64,000 bases of DNA from Argopecten irradians (GCF_041381155.1 NC_091142.1:10349340-10413339), one strand, 5' to 3'; shown: positions 37,626 through 49,436, counted from the first letter of the stretch. Numbers and translations are program-made. Notes: generated by a model not told the origin, from the letters alone.

Positions 37626-38345
37626 TCAAACACTTGTGTATGTCAGTGTCTATCAGACCCCTGTGTATGTCAGTGTCCATCAGACCCCTGTGTATGTCAG
37701 TGTCCATCAGACCCCTGTGTATGTCAGTGTCCATCAGACATCTGTGTATGTCAGTGTCCATCAGACCCCTGTGTATGTCAGTTTCTATCAGACCCCTGTG
37801 TATGTCAGTGTCCATCAGACTCCTGTGTATGTCAGTGTCCATCAGACCCCTGTGTATGTCAGTGTCTATCAGACCCCTGTGTATATCAGTGTCCATCAGA
37901 CCCCTGTGTATGTCAGTGTCTATCAGACCCCTGTGTATGTCAGTGTCCATCAGACCCCTGTGTATGTCAGTGTCCATCAGACCCCTGTGTATGTCAGTGT
38001 CCATCAGACCTCTGTGTATGTCAGTGTCCATCAGACCCCTGTGTATGTCAGTGTCCATCAGACTCCTGTGTATGTCAGTGTCCATCAGACCCCTGTGTAT
38101 GTCAGTGTCTATCAGACCCCAGTTTATGTAAGTGTCTATCAGACCCCAGTGTATGTCAGTGTCCATCAGACCCCTGTGTATGTCAGTGTCCATCAGACCC
38201 CTGTGTATGTCAGTGTCTATCAGACCCCTGTGTATGTCAGTGTCCATCAGACCCCTGTGTATGTCAGTGTCTATCAGACCCCTGTGTATGTCAGTGTCTA
38301 CCAGACCCCTGTGTATGTCAGTGTCTATCAGACCCCTGTGTATGC
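37626..38345. repeat. 27-bp minisatellite in unit A, about 27 copies
   Basis: Unit gacccctgtgtatgtcagtg plus tccatca, alternating tcc and tct. No length change occurs among units, so frames of 165-244 codons stay open on both strands; these are artefacts. Confidence 0.95.
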
Positions 38346-38905
38346 CATCTGTTTATCATGTTGTCATTAGACACCTGTGTTTTGTGTGGCCATCCGTATC
38401 CTGTGTAGTTTTGTTCACACAATAGCCCTGTGTTTGTCATGTTGTCATTAGACACCTGTGTATGTCATGTTGTCATTAGACCCCTGTGTATGTCATGTTG
38501 TCATTAGACCCCTGTGTATGTCATGTTGTCATCAGAACCCTGTGTATGTCATGTTGTCATCAGACCCCTGTGTATGTCATGTTGTCATCAGAACCCCGTG
38601 TATGTCGTGTTGTCTTCAGAACCCCGTGTATGCCTTGTTGTCATCAGAACCCCGTGTACGTCATGTTGTCATCAGAACCCCGTGTATGTCTTGTTGTCAT
38701 CAGAACCCTGTATATGTCATGTTGTCATCAGACCCCTGTGTTTGCCGTGTTTATCAGATCCCTGTGTATATCGTGTGTTTATCAGTTCCCTGTGTATGTC
38801 GTGTGTTTATCAGATCCCTGTGTTTGCCGTGTGTTTATCAGATCCCTATGTTTGCCGTGTTTATCAGACCCCTGTGTATTCCGTGTATACATCAGACACT
38901 TGAGC
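38346..38905. repeat. 28-bp minisatellite in unit A, related to the 27-bp array
   Basis: Unit type ctgtgtatgtcatgttgtca plus tcagaacc, about 20 units, passing into gtgtttatcagatccctgtg near 38740. It shares the ctgtgtatgtca core with the neighbouring 27-bp array, so one likely grew out of the other. Confidence 0.9.
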
Positions 38906-39168
38906 GTCTTCCCACTATAAGAAATGCTTACATGTTCACATAGAAAATTGTGTCATTTTCGTCACCTCATTAATAAAATCGTGACAAAACCATGAAGGAC
39001 ATTATAATATAAATCACCTGGACATTCTACATAGCGGCAATCCAGCTCCTTTAACCACGGCGCGATAACTAACAATAAGTTTAATTTGGGAGATTTAATT
39101 CCGTGACAACAACATGTTAGTTCTAGTTGTTTAAATTACCTGAACAGGTTAAGATATCCTTCTCTATA

Positions 39169-39190
39169 GGTTTATATATATATATATATA
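39169..39190. repeat. (TA)n microsatellite in unit A
   Basis: About nine TA repeats. The matching tract in unit B (about 43733-43750) is shorter, one of the length differences between the units. Confidence 0.8.
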
Positions 39191-39825
39191 TCACACCAAG
39201 GTCGGACATCTCGTGGACCATCCTCGGGGAAAGTGTAGCCCCGCCATGGACCACTCCCAGGCCGAGTATTTCCCCGTCATGGACAACCCCCGGGCCGAGT
39301 ATATCCCTCTTAAGGTAGGAAACGCATGATTGATTCTGTAGTTAAATCAGAAAGGTAGTATCGTCCCTACACCATCGGGAGGATTGAAAGAGGTCAAATA
39401 TTTTGTCTGAAAGATTTTCTGTTCTGTTATGGGTAACATAAAAAAGGCGAGTATTTTTGAAAGGGGGGGGGGATTTAATAACATATGAAAAGGAACAGGT
39501 ATGTCAAAACTTACATGAATGTAAACTCCGATAGAAAATACTAATCAGTAACATGGAAGACAGCGTGGTTTGAAAAAATACAGGTGTGGCATTTTTCATG
39601 TGAACTTTGACAAAGTATGAATGAAAACATACTCTGACGTTTCGTGTGGTGATTGACTCAAGTGACTATCTGGGTGTTTGTTTAAATGTCGGCAGCGCAC
39701 CCTAATATCATGAATAAACAGATAGATCAGTCTAAAGGGAAGCATTGTAGCACGATGTTTAAAGTTTTGTTAGGTCATCCAAGTCTCTAACTGCTTTAAT
39801 TTTATTCACATAGATCTGAAAATTA

Positions 39826-39982
39826 GTTACAGTTTATATAATTATGGAACCACCAGAGTGTCCATAGTATGTGTTTATTACAATATAGAATAAGATTTTT
39901 ACCGATTTTTAATCTAGACCGTAGCATGTCTAAAAATGGTCTATGAGCACTCTGGTGGGTCCATAATTATATAAACTGTAAC
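39826..39982. mobile_element. MITE-like palindromic element, 157 bp, unit A
   Basis: Inverted ends gttacagtttatataattat and ataattatataaactgtaac continue inward through ggaaccaccagagtg and cactctggtgggtcc, giving arms of about 35 bp with one or two mismatches. The core is AT-rich and non-coding. Confidence 0.8.
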
Positions 39983-40045
39983 GAATTCCCACATCCCTAT
40001 GATTTTGTTTATATTTAGGGTACACTTGATCAGTAACCGGTTTAC

Positions 40046-40155
40046 CCACAGGCGTTTGGCTTTATAGACATTTTTTCTATATACATTTGTAATACTGTGA
40101 AACAGTATTACGCCTATATAGAGAGAAAAATGTCTATATAGCCAAACGCCTGTGG
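40046..40155. mobile_element. Palindromic MITE family 2, unit A copy
   Basis: Ends ccacaggcgtttggct and agccaaacgcctgtgg are perfectly inverted, followed by tatagacatttttt and aaaaatgtctata, so almost the entire 110 bp can fold back. Related copies are at 44607-44716 (unit B) and 58965-59066. Confidence 0.82.
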
Positions 40156-40245
40156 TTTACTTATGTCATGATATTACAGTAAAGTTGGTATATTTCGTGG
40201 ATAGAATACCTCGCGATTTTGTGCATTGTCAACATCGTATACAGA

Positions 40246-40326
40246 CATCCTCGATACCCCAAGGGTTAAGTAACACTCATGTGGATGATAGCTTCAGTGA
40301 AAGTAACCCCTGGAGTATCGAGGATG
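40246..40326. mobile_element. Palindromic MITE family 3, unit A copy
   Basis: Ends catcctcgatacccc and ggagtatcgaggatg are inverted, then agggttaagta and agtaacccct. A related copy outside the duplication is at 51368-51444. Confidence 0.75.
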
Positions 40327-40894
40327 GTACACACAACATATCTTCATGTCAATTAGACACATAGAAAAATTGACCTGAAACGCACTTGAATTTATATGCA
40401 GACATTTCGTCTGAAAAGTCATTGCTATAATGACTAGCTGCGTAAATGCATGCATAATATATGCAATGCTGTGACGAAATTTAAGCTGAAGAGCATTGAG
40501 TATAAAGGTCATAATAATGTGACCCCTAATGGGATGTTGTCATATTTGTATTTTTATCCCATTTTATATCTTATATATAGATATAGAGTGGACGGTAACA
40601 CTATTTTAAGCAATTAATTACATAACACGTGCCTTGATAAATCCTGGAGTGTAATGTGGGTGAAGCTAGATATAACACACCTGTATACAGATAACAGAAC
40701 ACCTTACCTACGTATATACCATAGTCCATTTACATTGATCATTAGTGGTACTAATAGGTGAAAAATATCTTATATCAATTTTTCACACATCACAAATGAG
40801 TCATCTCTTATATGTTTATAGACGTATTGGCCACAGTGGTCAGACTCGCCACCAGTCTCTAGAATATTGAGGGGGAAAATCACTGAAATTTTGC

Positions 40895-40919
40895 TTTTTT
40901 TTTTTTTTTTTTTTTTTTT
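40895..40919. repeat. T run, 25 bases, unit A
   Basis: Uninterrupted T. The unit B counterpart (45453-45481) is 29 bases, a length difference expected of a homopolymer. Confidence 0.9.
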
Positions 40920-40992
40920 GTCCCTATACTGCACGTCCGTTTTTAAACTAAGGGGAGATAATCTAGTTAAGAAATCTGCTGAGAAAGCTTAG

Positions 40993-41101
40993 GGTCTGGT
41001 GGCCAATCTAGCCCTCCACCGCCAGGTTGCAAATTACTCAAAGCCCCTGTTACTGGATACTGGTCGTAGAGCGGTGGTTATTCTCCGGATACTACACGGG
41101 T
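40993..41101 (+). mobile_element. Diverged SINE fragment, unit A
   Basis: The text ttactggatactggtcgta then gcggtggttattctccgga and tactacacggg aligns with the body of the full SINE at 54881 (caggtacttgccgctggtcg, ggtggtttttctccgggtac). The tRNA-like 5' part is barely recognisable and the 3' end is lost. The following T run is shared by both duplicated units. Confidence 0.55.
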
Positions 41102-42189
41102 TTTTTTTTCTCTTCACTTATTTCAAAACACAGGAATGTCCGACATGTATTGATTAAATATTTGGGTGTAAATGTTTGCTGTGACAAGCTGTTATCTTCG
41201 ATGGAAGAGAAATGGCTCCATAAAATTGATCGTAACATCAAATCAACCTCAACGAATTTTATGTTAAAGTGTATCGAATATAAATTTCCGTTTGGTATCA
41301 AAGGGAAGCAACTCTTTGATCAAGTAATGATCTACAATATGTAAGAGTATTCTCCCTTTTACCGACTTCCCATCTTAGTCAGAGAAGTTTAAGGCAACAC
41401 TGTTCTCTTAGTCCGAGTTTCCTTTCACCCTGACCCAACAGGCAGACATTCTGATAGACAGTTAGTTACCTGGATAAGGAATTTATTTCCGAGAAAATGA
41501 GAAAGTCTGGTGTCAAGGTCACAGTTAGTCCGCTAAACCTGCCTATATTATTAAAGTGAATAGTCGGGGAAAGAAAACCAGTCTAAATGCGTTGATAGGC
41601 CTTCAAAAAGTTCTCACATATTAATACGACGGTCAAGTTCTGCTTACTTTTCCCAGTTCTGACCATTGAAATAAAGAAAAGTTGAAAGCATTGAAAGCGA
41701 GGCTGCGTGGAAATGTAACCACGGACATAGTCAGCCGGGAGGACGTTTTAGGATTCCTATTCTTTAAACTAATTTCTTTGTACGCAGACAGATTTTCAAG
41801 AGAGATTTTATTTTTCTATTTCATAAGAAATTATACTGGATACATTAACACCATTTTTACCGACTTAAGCCATCCTTGCCCGACTGTTCACTTTAAGCTT
41901 TTTTTTTGGCCTAATATATAAGCAAAACAATAAAATAAAAAGCCGAATAATATAGTTTCTCCAAATACTGGATAGAATGTTCTCGAGCAAACCAACAAAA
42001 GATTTAATTGTGTATGTTTTCTTGTTAAAGTGCATTGCTTTATAGATAAGATGTTTTCTTTTTGTATGAATAAACGAGTAAAGATAAATGTGAATGTAGA
42101 TTTTATCAACATTTTAATCATTATTCAAATAAACTTATTCAGTGTATTTTTGTTGTCGTACTTAGAATTGGCCCTTAACTGATCGCTCT

Positions 42190-42909
42190 ATCAAACACTT
42201 GTGTATGTCAGTGTCTATCAGACCCCTGTGTATGTCAGTGTCCATCAGACCCCTATGTATGTCAGTGTCCATCAGACCCCTGTGTATGTCAGTGTCCATC
42301 AGACCTCTGTGTATGTCAGTGTCCATCAGACCCCTGTGTATGTCAGTGTTCTATCAGACCCCTGTGTATGTCAGTGTCCTATCAGACCCTGTGTATGTCA
42401 GTGTCCATCAGACCCCTGTGTATGTCAGTGTCTATCAGACCCCTGTGTATGTCAGTGTCCATCAGACCCCTGTGTATGTCAGTGTCCATCAGACCCCTGT
42501 GTATGTCAGTGTCCATCAGACCCCTGTGTATGTATGTCAGTGTCCATCAGACCCTGTGTATGTCAGTGTCCATCAGACCCCTGTGTATGTCAGTGTCCAT
42601 CAGATCTGTGTATGTCAGTGTCCATCAGACCCGTGTATGTCAGTGTCCATCAGACCCTGTGTATGTCAGTGTCTATCAGACCCCAGTTTATGTCAGTGTC
42701 TATCAGACCCCAGTGTATGTCAGTGTCCATCAGACCCCTGTGTATGTCAGTGTCCATCAGACCCCTGTGTATGTCAGTGTCTATCAGACCCCTGTGTATG
42801 TCAGTGTCATCAGACCCCTGTGTATGTCAGTGTCTATCAGACCCCTGTGTATGTCAGTGTCTACCAGACCCCTGTGTATGTCAGTGTCTATCAGACCCCT
42901 GTGTATGCC
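42190..42909. repeat. 27-bp minisatellite in unit B, with frame-breaking indels
   Basis: Same unit as 37626-38345, but with variants such as agtgttctatcag, agtgtcctatcagaccctg and gtatgtatgtcag. These indels shift the frames repeatedly, in contrast to unit A. Confidence 0.93.
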
Positions 42910-43470
42910 ATCTGTTTATCATGTTGTCATTAGACACCTGTGTTTTGTGTGGCCATCCGTATTCCTGTGTAGTTTTGTTCACACAATAGCCCTGTGTTTG
43001 TCATGTTGTCATTAGACACCTGTGTATGTCATGTTGTCATTAGACCCCTGTGTATGTCATGTTGTCATTAGACCCCTGTGTATGTCATGTTGTCATCAGA
43101 ACCCTGTGTATGTCATGTTGTCATCAGACCCCTGTGTATGTCATGTTGTCATCAGAACCCCGTGTATGTCGTGTTGTCTTCAGAACCCCGTGTATGCCTT
43201 GCTGTCATCAGAACCCCGTGTACGTCATGTTGTCATCAGAACCCCGTGTATGTCTTGTTGTCATCAGAACCCTGTATATGTCATGTTGTCATCAGACCCC
43301 TGTGTTTGCCGTGTTTATCAGATCCCTGTGTATATCGTGTGTTTATCAGTTCCCTGTGTATGTCGTGTGTTTATCAGATCCCTGTGTTTGCCGTGTGTTT
43401 ATCAGATCCCTATGTTTGCCGTGTTTATCAGACCCCTGTGTATTCCGTGTATACATCAGACACTTGAGCG
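42910..43470. repeat. 28-bp minisatellite in unit B
   Basis: Counterpart of 38346-38905 and nearly identical to it; one visible substitution (cttgctgtca for cttgttgtca near 43200). Confidence 0.92.
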
Positions 43471-44386
43471 TCTTCCCACTATAAGAAATGCTTACATGTT
43501 CACATAGAAAATTGTGTCATTTTCGTCACCTCATTAATAAAATCGTGACAAAACCATGAAGGACATTATAATATAAATCACCTGGATATTCTACATAGCG
43601 GCAATCCAGCTCCTTTAACCACGGCGCGATAACTAACAATAAGTTTAATTTGGGAGATTTAATTCCGTGACAACAACATGTTAGTTCTAGTTGTTTAAAT
43701 TACCTGAACAGGTTAAGATATCCTTCTCTATAGTTATATATATATATATATCACACCAAGGTCGGACATCTCGTGGACCATCCTCGGGGAAAGTGTAGCC
43801 CCGCCATGGACCACCCCCAGGCCGAGTATTTCCCCGTCATGGACAACCCCCGGGCCGAGTATATCCCTCTTAAGGTAGGACACGCATGATTGATTCTGTA
43901 GTTAAATCAGAAAGGTAGTATCGTCCCTACACCATCGGGAGGATTGAAAGAGGTCAAATATTTTGTCTGAAAGATTTTCTGTTCTGTTATGGGTAACATC
44001 AAAAAGGCGAGTATTTATGAAAGGGGGGGGGGGATTTAATAACATATGAAAAGGAACAGGTATGTCAAAACTTACATGAATGTAAACTCCGATAGAAAAT
44101 ACTAATCAGTAACATGGAAGACAGCGTGGTTTGAAAAAATACAGGTGTGGCATTTTTCATGTGAACTTTGACAAAGTATGAATGAAAACATACTCGGACG
44201 TTTCGTGTGGTGATTGACTCAAGTGACTATCTGGGTGTTTGTTTAAATGTCGGCAGCGCACCCTAATATCATGAATAAACAGATAGATCAGTCTAAAGGG
44301 AAGCATTGTAGCACGATGTTTAAAGTTTTGTTAGGTCATCCAAGTCTCTAACTGCTTTAATTTTATTCACATAGATCTGAAAATTA

Positions 44387-44543
44387 GTTACAGTTTATAT
44401 AATTATGGAACCACCAGAGTGTCCATAGTATGTGTTTATTACAATATAGAATAAGATTTTTACCGATTTTTAATCTAGACCGTAGCATGTCTAAAAATGG
44501 TCTATGAGCACTCTGGTGGGTCCATAATTATATAAACTGTAAC
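44387..44543. mobile_element. MITE-like palindromic element, 157 bp, unit B
   Basis: Counterpart of 39826-39982, with the same inverted ends; it was present before the segment duplicated. Confidence 0.8.
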
Positions 44544-44606
44544 GAATTCCCACATCCCTATGATTTTGTTTATATTTAGGGTACACTTGATCAGTAACCG
44601 GTTTAC

Positions 44607-44716
44607 CCACAGGCGTTTGGCTTTATAGACATTTTTTCTATATACATTTGTAATACTGTGAAACAGTATTACGCCTATATAGAGAGAAAAATGTCTATAT
44701 AGCCAAACGCCTGTGG
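44607..44716. mobile_element. Palindromic MITE family 2, unit B copy
   Basis: Counterpart of 40046-40155; ends ccacaggcgtttggct and agccaaacgcctgtgg retained. Confidence 0.82.
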
Positions 44717-44806
44717 TTTACTTATGTCATGATATTACAGTAAAGTTGGTATATTTCGTGGATAGAATACCTCGCGATTTTGTGCATTGTCAACATCGTA
44801 TACAGA

Positions 44807-44887
44807 CATCCTCGATACCCCAAGGGTTAAGTAACACTCATGTGGATGATAGCTTCAGTGAAAGTAACCCCTGGAGTATCGAGGATG
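44807..44887. mobile_element. Palindromic MITE family 3, unit B copy
   Basis: Counterpart of 40246-40326, with the same inverted ends. Confidence 0.75.
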
Positions 44888-45452
44888 GTACACACAACAT
44901 ATCTTCATGTCAATTAGACACATAAAAAAAATTGACCTGAAACGCACTTGAATTTATATGCAGACATTTCGTCTGAAAAGTCATTGCTATAATGACAAGC
45001 TGCGTAAATGCATGCATAATATATGCAATGCTGTGACGAAATTTAAGCTGAAGAGCATTGAGTATAAAGGTCATAATAATGTGACCCCTAATGGGATGTT
45101 GTCATATTTGTATGTTTATCCCATTTTATATCTTATATATATAGAGTGGACGGTAACACTATTTTAAGCAATTAATTACATAACACGTGCCTTGATAAAT
45201 CTCGGAGTGTAATGTGGGTGAAGCTAGATATAACACACCTGTATACAGATAACAGAACACCTTACCTATGTATATACCATAGTCCATTAACATTGATCAT
45301 TAGTGGTACTTATAGGTGAAAAATATCTTATATCAATTTTTCACACATCACAAATGAGTCATCTCTTATATGTTTATAGACGTATTGGCCACAGTGGTCA
45401 GACTCGCCACCAGTCTCTAGAATATTGAGGGGGAAAATCACTGAAATTTTGC

Positions 45453-45481
45453 TTTTTTTTTTTTTTTTTTTTTTTTTTTTT
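45453..45481. repeat. T run, 29 bases, unit B
   Basis: Homopolymer counterpart of 40895-40919. Confidence 0.9.
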
Positions 45482-45554
45482 CTCTCTATACTGCACGTCC
45501 GTTTTTAAACTAAGGAGAGATAATCTAGTAAAGAAATCTGCTGAGAAAGCTTAG

Positions 45555-45662
45555 GGTCTGGTGACCAATCTAGCCCTCCACCGCCAGGTTGCAAATTACT
45601 CAAAGCCCCTGTTACTGGATACTGGTCGTAGATCGGTGGTTATTCTCCGGATACTACACGGG
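45555..45662 (+). mobile_element. Diverged SINE fragment, unit B
   Basis: Counterpart of 40993-41101; it lies at the right edge of the duplicated segment. Confidence 0.55.
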
Positions 45663-45692
45663 TTTTTTTTTCTCTCACTTACTTCAAAACAC

Positions 45693-47376
45693 ATTGTACA
45701 TCATTAAAGCTGACAATGCAAGTAAAAGCATCCGTGCTGAGATATAAAGATGTCCTTTGTTTCTACGGAAGTTATTGGATATTTTAGGGCATATATGCGT
45801 AGTCTCAAATGTTGGTACATACGCTTTTATATAGAGCAGCCTTTACCAAAGTGGGTTTCATTTTAACACTGATCATGCAACATGATGTACAACAGATAAC
45901 ATGAGCCCGGGTATTGACAATTGTCTATATCCTAACTCTAGTTGTAAACTCCAATAATTTATCATACATCAATATTACTTACTGTATTAATTTGTAGCCA
46001 TATTGTTAAAACCAAAATAGTAATTAATGATCAGCGATGAAACGGCTGAAATGGACAGTAACATATTCCTAATGCTACTAATAAAAAAAATGCATTATAT
46101 TATCCACAATAAAAACAATAATATCATGTTACCCCCTGGAATGTTGTTGTTGGCAGTAAACAACATGTACCCCTCGGTTATATCGCAAAATTTGTTAACT
46201 CATCAACGTTACTGGCATTTTATGTCCACCGTCTTCATAGATAGCGTAAAAATCGATTCGGATGCACGTGCACGCAAATTACTTAAAAAAACACTTCAGT
46301 TACGAGTATGTATTCTTCTACTCTTGAGTTTCCGCTATCCCTGACATCAAATTATTTTACAGATTATTTTTGCCTTCGTCAGATGTCTGTCTTGCTATTA
46401 CTGTAAATCACTCCATTTTCGTGTATGTAAAAGTTCGCGTCTTCATTCTTTCAACATATTTGCGATTAATCAGGGTTACTTCCCTTCGTTTCATCCGGAC
46501 GAAGGCAACAAAGGGAAGTAACTCTGATACATAAAGATCCGAATTTATATCTTCGTGAAACATATGAATTTGTACTCGAGAAAATGTGAATCACACGAAA
46601 ATAATGTGGATAACAGTATAAGTCCAGAAAAAATAGACTTTTTAATACTGTAAACTTTCATTGTGCGACCATATAACACCTTCTTCAGTGCCATAACATG
46701 AAGAAAACGCTTTTACACGAATGTTTGGTGTTCTATCAATAACTGTTCCTGATATAAACCATTAAATATATCCGGTTTACACAGCTTGATCTGATAAGGA
46801 ATATCACTTTTGAATTTCTATAGTTTAAAGGGACAGTATCAATATCAAGTCTGAAAATAACGACTCGATCATAATTATGTAGAAACTGGAGAAGCGTGAG
46901 TTCTAAATCTTATATTCGGGATGTATTTAAAGACAGTTGTTGTTAGTATCACGAAAGGCTAGGGCTATTAAATAGGGGTTTACAGTCCCTTAGTCAATTA
47001 TAGATACATAACAATTATATCAGCTTGGCAAATGTCGATCTGAATTTGATATAGTACATGCTTAGGAAATGAGAAACGCCGTTGAGAAATCTCAACGGTA
47101 CCTCGCATGTGTATAACATGTACGGATGAGAAAGGGATGTGTTTTAATTATACTCGTGAAGCTAGTGGATATCACATAGATTGGATATATTTGTATATAA
47201 AGTTGGATCTATATTATAAATACTATACATCCTGTTTGTATATAGCGACACGACTAATGAAAATGGATTGCTCTTATGTTCGGAGTCATGTCGCCCTAGT
47301 TAAACAAACAGAAGGTTACATGATGCATTTTGTGACGAAATGTCCTTTTCAGCTAGTATGCCTGATAGGAAATACT
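45693..47376. other. Intergenic with a short inverted repeat
   Basis: No supported gene; a 105-codon frame at 46027 has no recognisable domain. An inverted repeat lies at 46469-46528: atcagggttacttccctt and aagggaagtaactctgat, 17 of 18 positions paired. A related single arm (gaagggagttaactctgatg) lies near 51568. Confidence 0.5.
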
Positions 47377-47490
47377 TTGGTTTGGTTTGTTAATTTCAGC
47401 CACGTCCTATTAACAGCCACGGTCATGTTAGGACGTACCAGCTTTGATAGTGGAGGAAACCCGGAGTATCCAGAGAAAAACCAGAGAATA
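47377..47490 (-). mobile_element. 3' half of a tRNA-derived SINE, reverse orientation
   Basis: On the - strand it matches the 3' part of the SINE at 54881: ctccgg then ctttcctccac in type, cgtcct, tgaccgtggctgttaatagg, and a (CCAAA)-type tail (here tttggtttggttt on the + strand). The tRNA-like head is missing, as expected for 5' truncation. The 131-codon frame at 47107 runs through it and is not a gene. Confidence 0.75.
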
Positions 47491-49076
47491 TGCTTTGATT
47501 AATGAAGTAAATGAATTATAAAGGTCACCAGAGCGTAACCCATTACATGGACGGATTTGTATTTTTTTGATAATCAGATAGAAGACGGTAGAGAGTTAGA
47601 GCAAAACATATATTGTGCCATTATTTGTTTGTTTCTTTTTTCTCTCTCCTGATTTCCCCCTCCTTTGTGTATTTGACTGTTTTAGACTTCGAATAGGTTT
47701 GGGAGCTGAGAATGTCAATTTTCAAGAAATAAAAGAGTGATTCGGTCAGTCCCCCCCCCCCCCCCCCCACCCCCCACCCCCATCGAGAGCTCCGTTTTCA
47801 TGCACATAAAAATAACGAGCTCCTTGAATTTAATAAAAACGTACATAATTATTATCACATTGACACACTTGAGTCACTTTGAAGATTACGACTGTAACTG
47901 CAGTATAACTGTATGTTAGCCAAATGTTCGCATAAGATCAATTTGTGCAGTAAAAAGAATACACACAATAATGTACGATAGAAAACTTTCAATAAAACAC
48001 CGTCGGGCTTGGCAGATACTGATGTCTCCGTCTGCAAGTTTATCTTATACACAAGACGTCCCCATACAGCAGAGCAGTTGGCGAATTCAACCGTAATTAG
48101 TTGAATGGTGAAAAACATACTGAAGTACTTTACCCGCGAACACATTTACGGGGATAGTAACACACATACATGTGGAACAAACTCCAGAGGAATCTATCTC
48201 TATCTCTTCCGTGCAGTACCATCACTGCAATCTAGGAACAGGTGCTGCATTTCATCAGGAGGGGGTTTCATGGGGTAGTTTCACTTTATCCCCTCCTCGC
48301 TATTGTAGGATAGTCTCGTACTCCTACTCAAACAGCGCGAGACGTGCACGCGCCTGTGTACATATCAGACAATAAACAGGAAAACTTATGAAAATTACGC
48401 TTATTTGTCTAAGAGTCTCGCGCAAGGGCGCGTGCACAATATTGGAATATCACATGTGTAATTCTGATCAAAATGATACGTGTGGAGAAATTGAAGACAA
48501 TTGTTGTGGATAATGATTTATTGGAATATTGACAAAATAGTTATGGAATTATGTTGTGTTATAAGAGGATATGATTTGATTTTGTGCTTATATCATGACG
48601 TCGTTGGATTTTGCGATTCTGTACTTGGATGTCACGAAGTTGTCGTGTGATGCCAATTAATGATTTTTCGGTGAAATGACAACATGACATATTTGTCGAT
48701 GACATGTTATTAAATTGAGTGTTTCCATGACAAATGACGTCATGACATGTTTTCTTCAAGTATATGATAATTTTTTTTTAATTATGTGCTACAACAACGT
48801 AAAGAATATTCCACAATAACGTGACGTCACTGAAACTTGTGCCTTTATTACCTTATACCTATGATACCAGTTTTAATCATAATGACGTCAACGAAATATG
48901 TGCTTCATTAAGATGACGTCTGTATAATGTGTGCCTAGTAATAAGATAACATTGAGAAATCTCTGAGAATTGAAGGAGGATTATTGTAATTCCACGAAAC
49001 AATCTCACAAATTCACCTGTTCCGTTTTGTGCCTCGCCTCGTCACGTTAATTGGGTTCATGGTCAGCCGAAAGGTG
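47491..49076. other. Intergenic with a C-rich tract
   Basis: A C-rich run at 47751-47781 (18 Cs, then two shorter runs) can form a G-quadruplex on the - strand or an i-motif. Several TGACGTCA-type palindromes lie near 48821 and 48885. No gene is supported; a 96-codon - strand frame (47855-48145) lacks a domain. Confidence 0.5.
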
Positions 49077-49090
49077 CCGTCAGAGGGCGC
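49077..49090 (+). promoter_or_regulatory. CTCF-like motif
   Basis: CCGTCAGAGGGCGC matches the CTCF core consensus at 12 of 14 positions. A 14-base match of this quality can arise by chance in 64 kb, so it is only a candidate. Confidence 0.25.
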
Positions 49091-49107
49091 TGCCACTTCT
49101 GGTTACC

Positions 49108-49167
49108 ATGGCAATAGATGGTCGAGGCCTAGTGATCCTTATGAACCAGCTAGCCATTGAAATAATG
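49108..49167 (+). CDS. Candidate first coding exon, 20 codons
   Basis: An ATG in strong context (accATGG) opens MAIDGRGLVILMNQLAIEIM, followed by a GTAGGT donor at 49168 in phase 0. No downstream exon was identified and the peptide is not recognised; the donor is not a perfect consensus. Included because start context, open frame and donor coincide. Confidence 0.15.
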
Positions 49168-49332
49168 GTAGGTATATACTTACAATGGTAACCAATGGAA
49201 AAATAACACGTGACGTATTGTTACGTATATAATACAGATTCATAATGATTTGGCATAATGAATATTCAGTATAATATAAAGGACACTAATCTGATGAGGT
49301 GTAAAGAATTGGGGTATTTGACGATCATTAGA

Positions 49333-49436
49333 TCACAGGGTCATGTATCGTTTCTATATGAAAAAAATAGCCAGAAATACATTTTATATGTATTTCTGGC
49401 TATTTTTTCATGTAGAAACTATACATGACCCTGTGA
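49333..49436. mobile_element. Near-perfect 104-bp palindromic MITE with 5-bp target duplication
   Basis: Arms of about 50 bp (tcacagggtcatgtat outermost, tagccagaaatac innermost) pair with very few mismatches around a short loop near 49383-49388. TTAGA flanks both sides (49328-49332 and 49437-49441), a plausible target-site duplication. Non-coding. Confidence 0.8.

Larger units (their letters stand above)
36535..41131. repeat. Segmental tandem duplication, unit A (4597 bp)
   Basis: Begins aggaatgtccgacatgtatt and runs directly into the second copy at 41132. Outside the first 250 bases and the minisatellite part it differs from unit B by only scattered substitutions and small indels. The start (about 36565-36790) differs much more, with about 30 extra bases in A. 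Contains two minisatellites, three MITEs, a T run and a SINE relic, but no supported gene; a 79-codon frame (37117) is identical in both units only because the duplication is recent. Confidence 0.93.
41132..45692. repeat. Segmental tandem duplication, unit B (4561 bp)
   Basis: Direct head-to-tail copy of 36535-41131, ending after ttcaaaacac where the sequence departs (attgtacat instead of aggaatgtcc). The junction at 41131/41132 is clean and has only a base or two of shared sequence. Its minisatellite has several one- or two-base losses not seen in unit A. Confidence 0.93.

Noticed and set aside
37597..38943. Repeat peptides of 129-244 residues in unit A (and equivalents in unit B)
   Set aside because: 27- and 28-bp arrays; unit B has frame-breaking indels, so no frame is preserved.
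47107..47502. 131-codon frame on the + strand
   Set aside because: Its end is an antisense SINE fragment and the rest has no domain.
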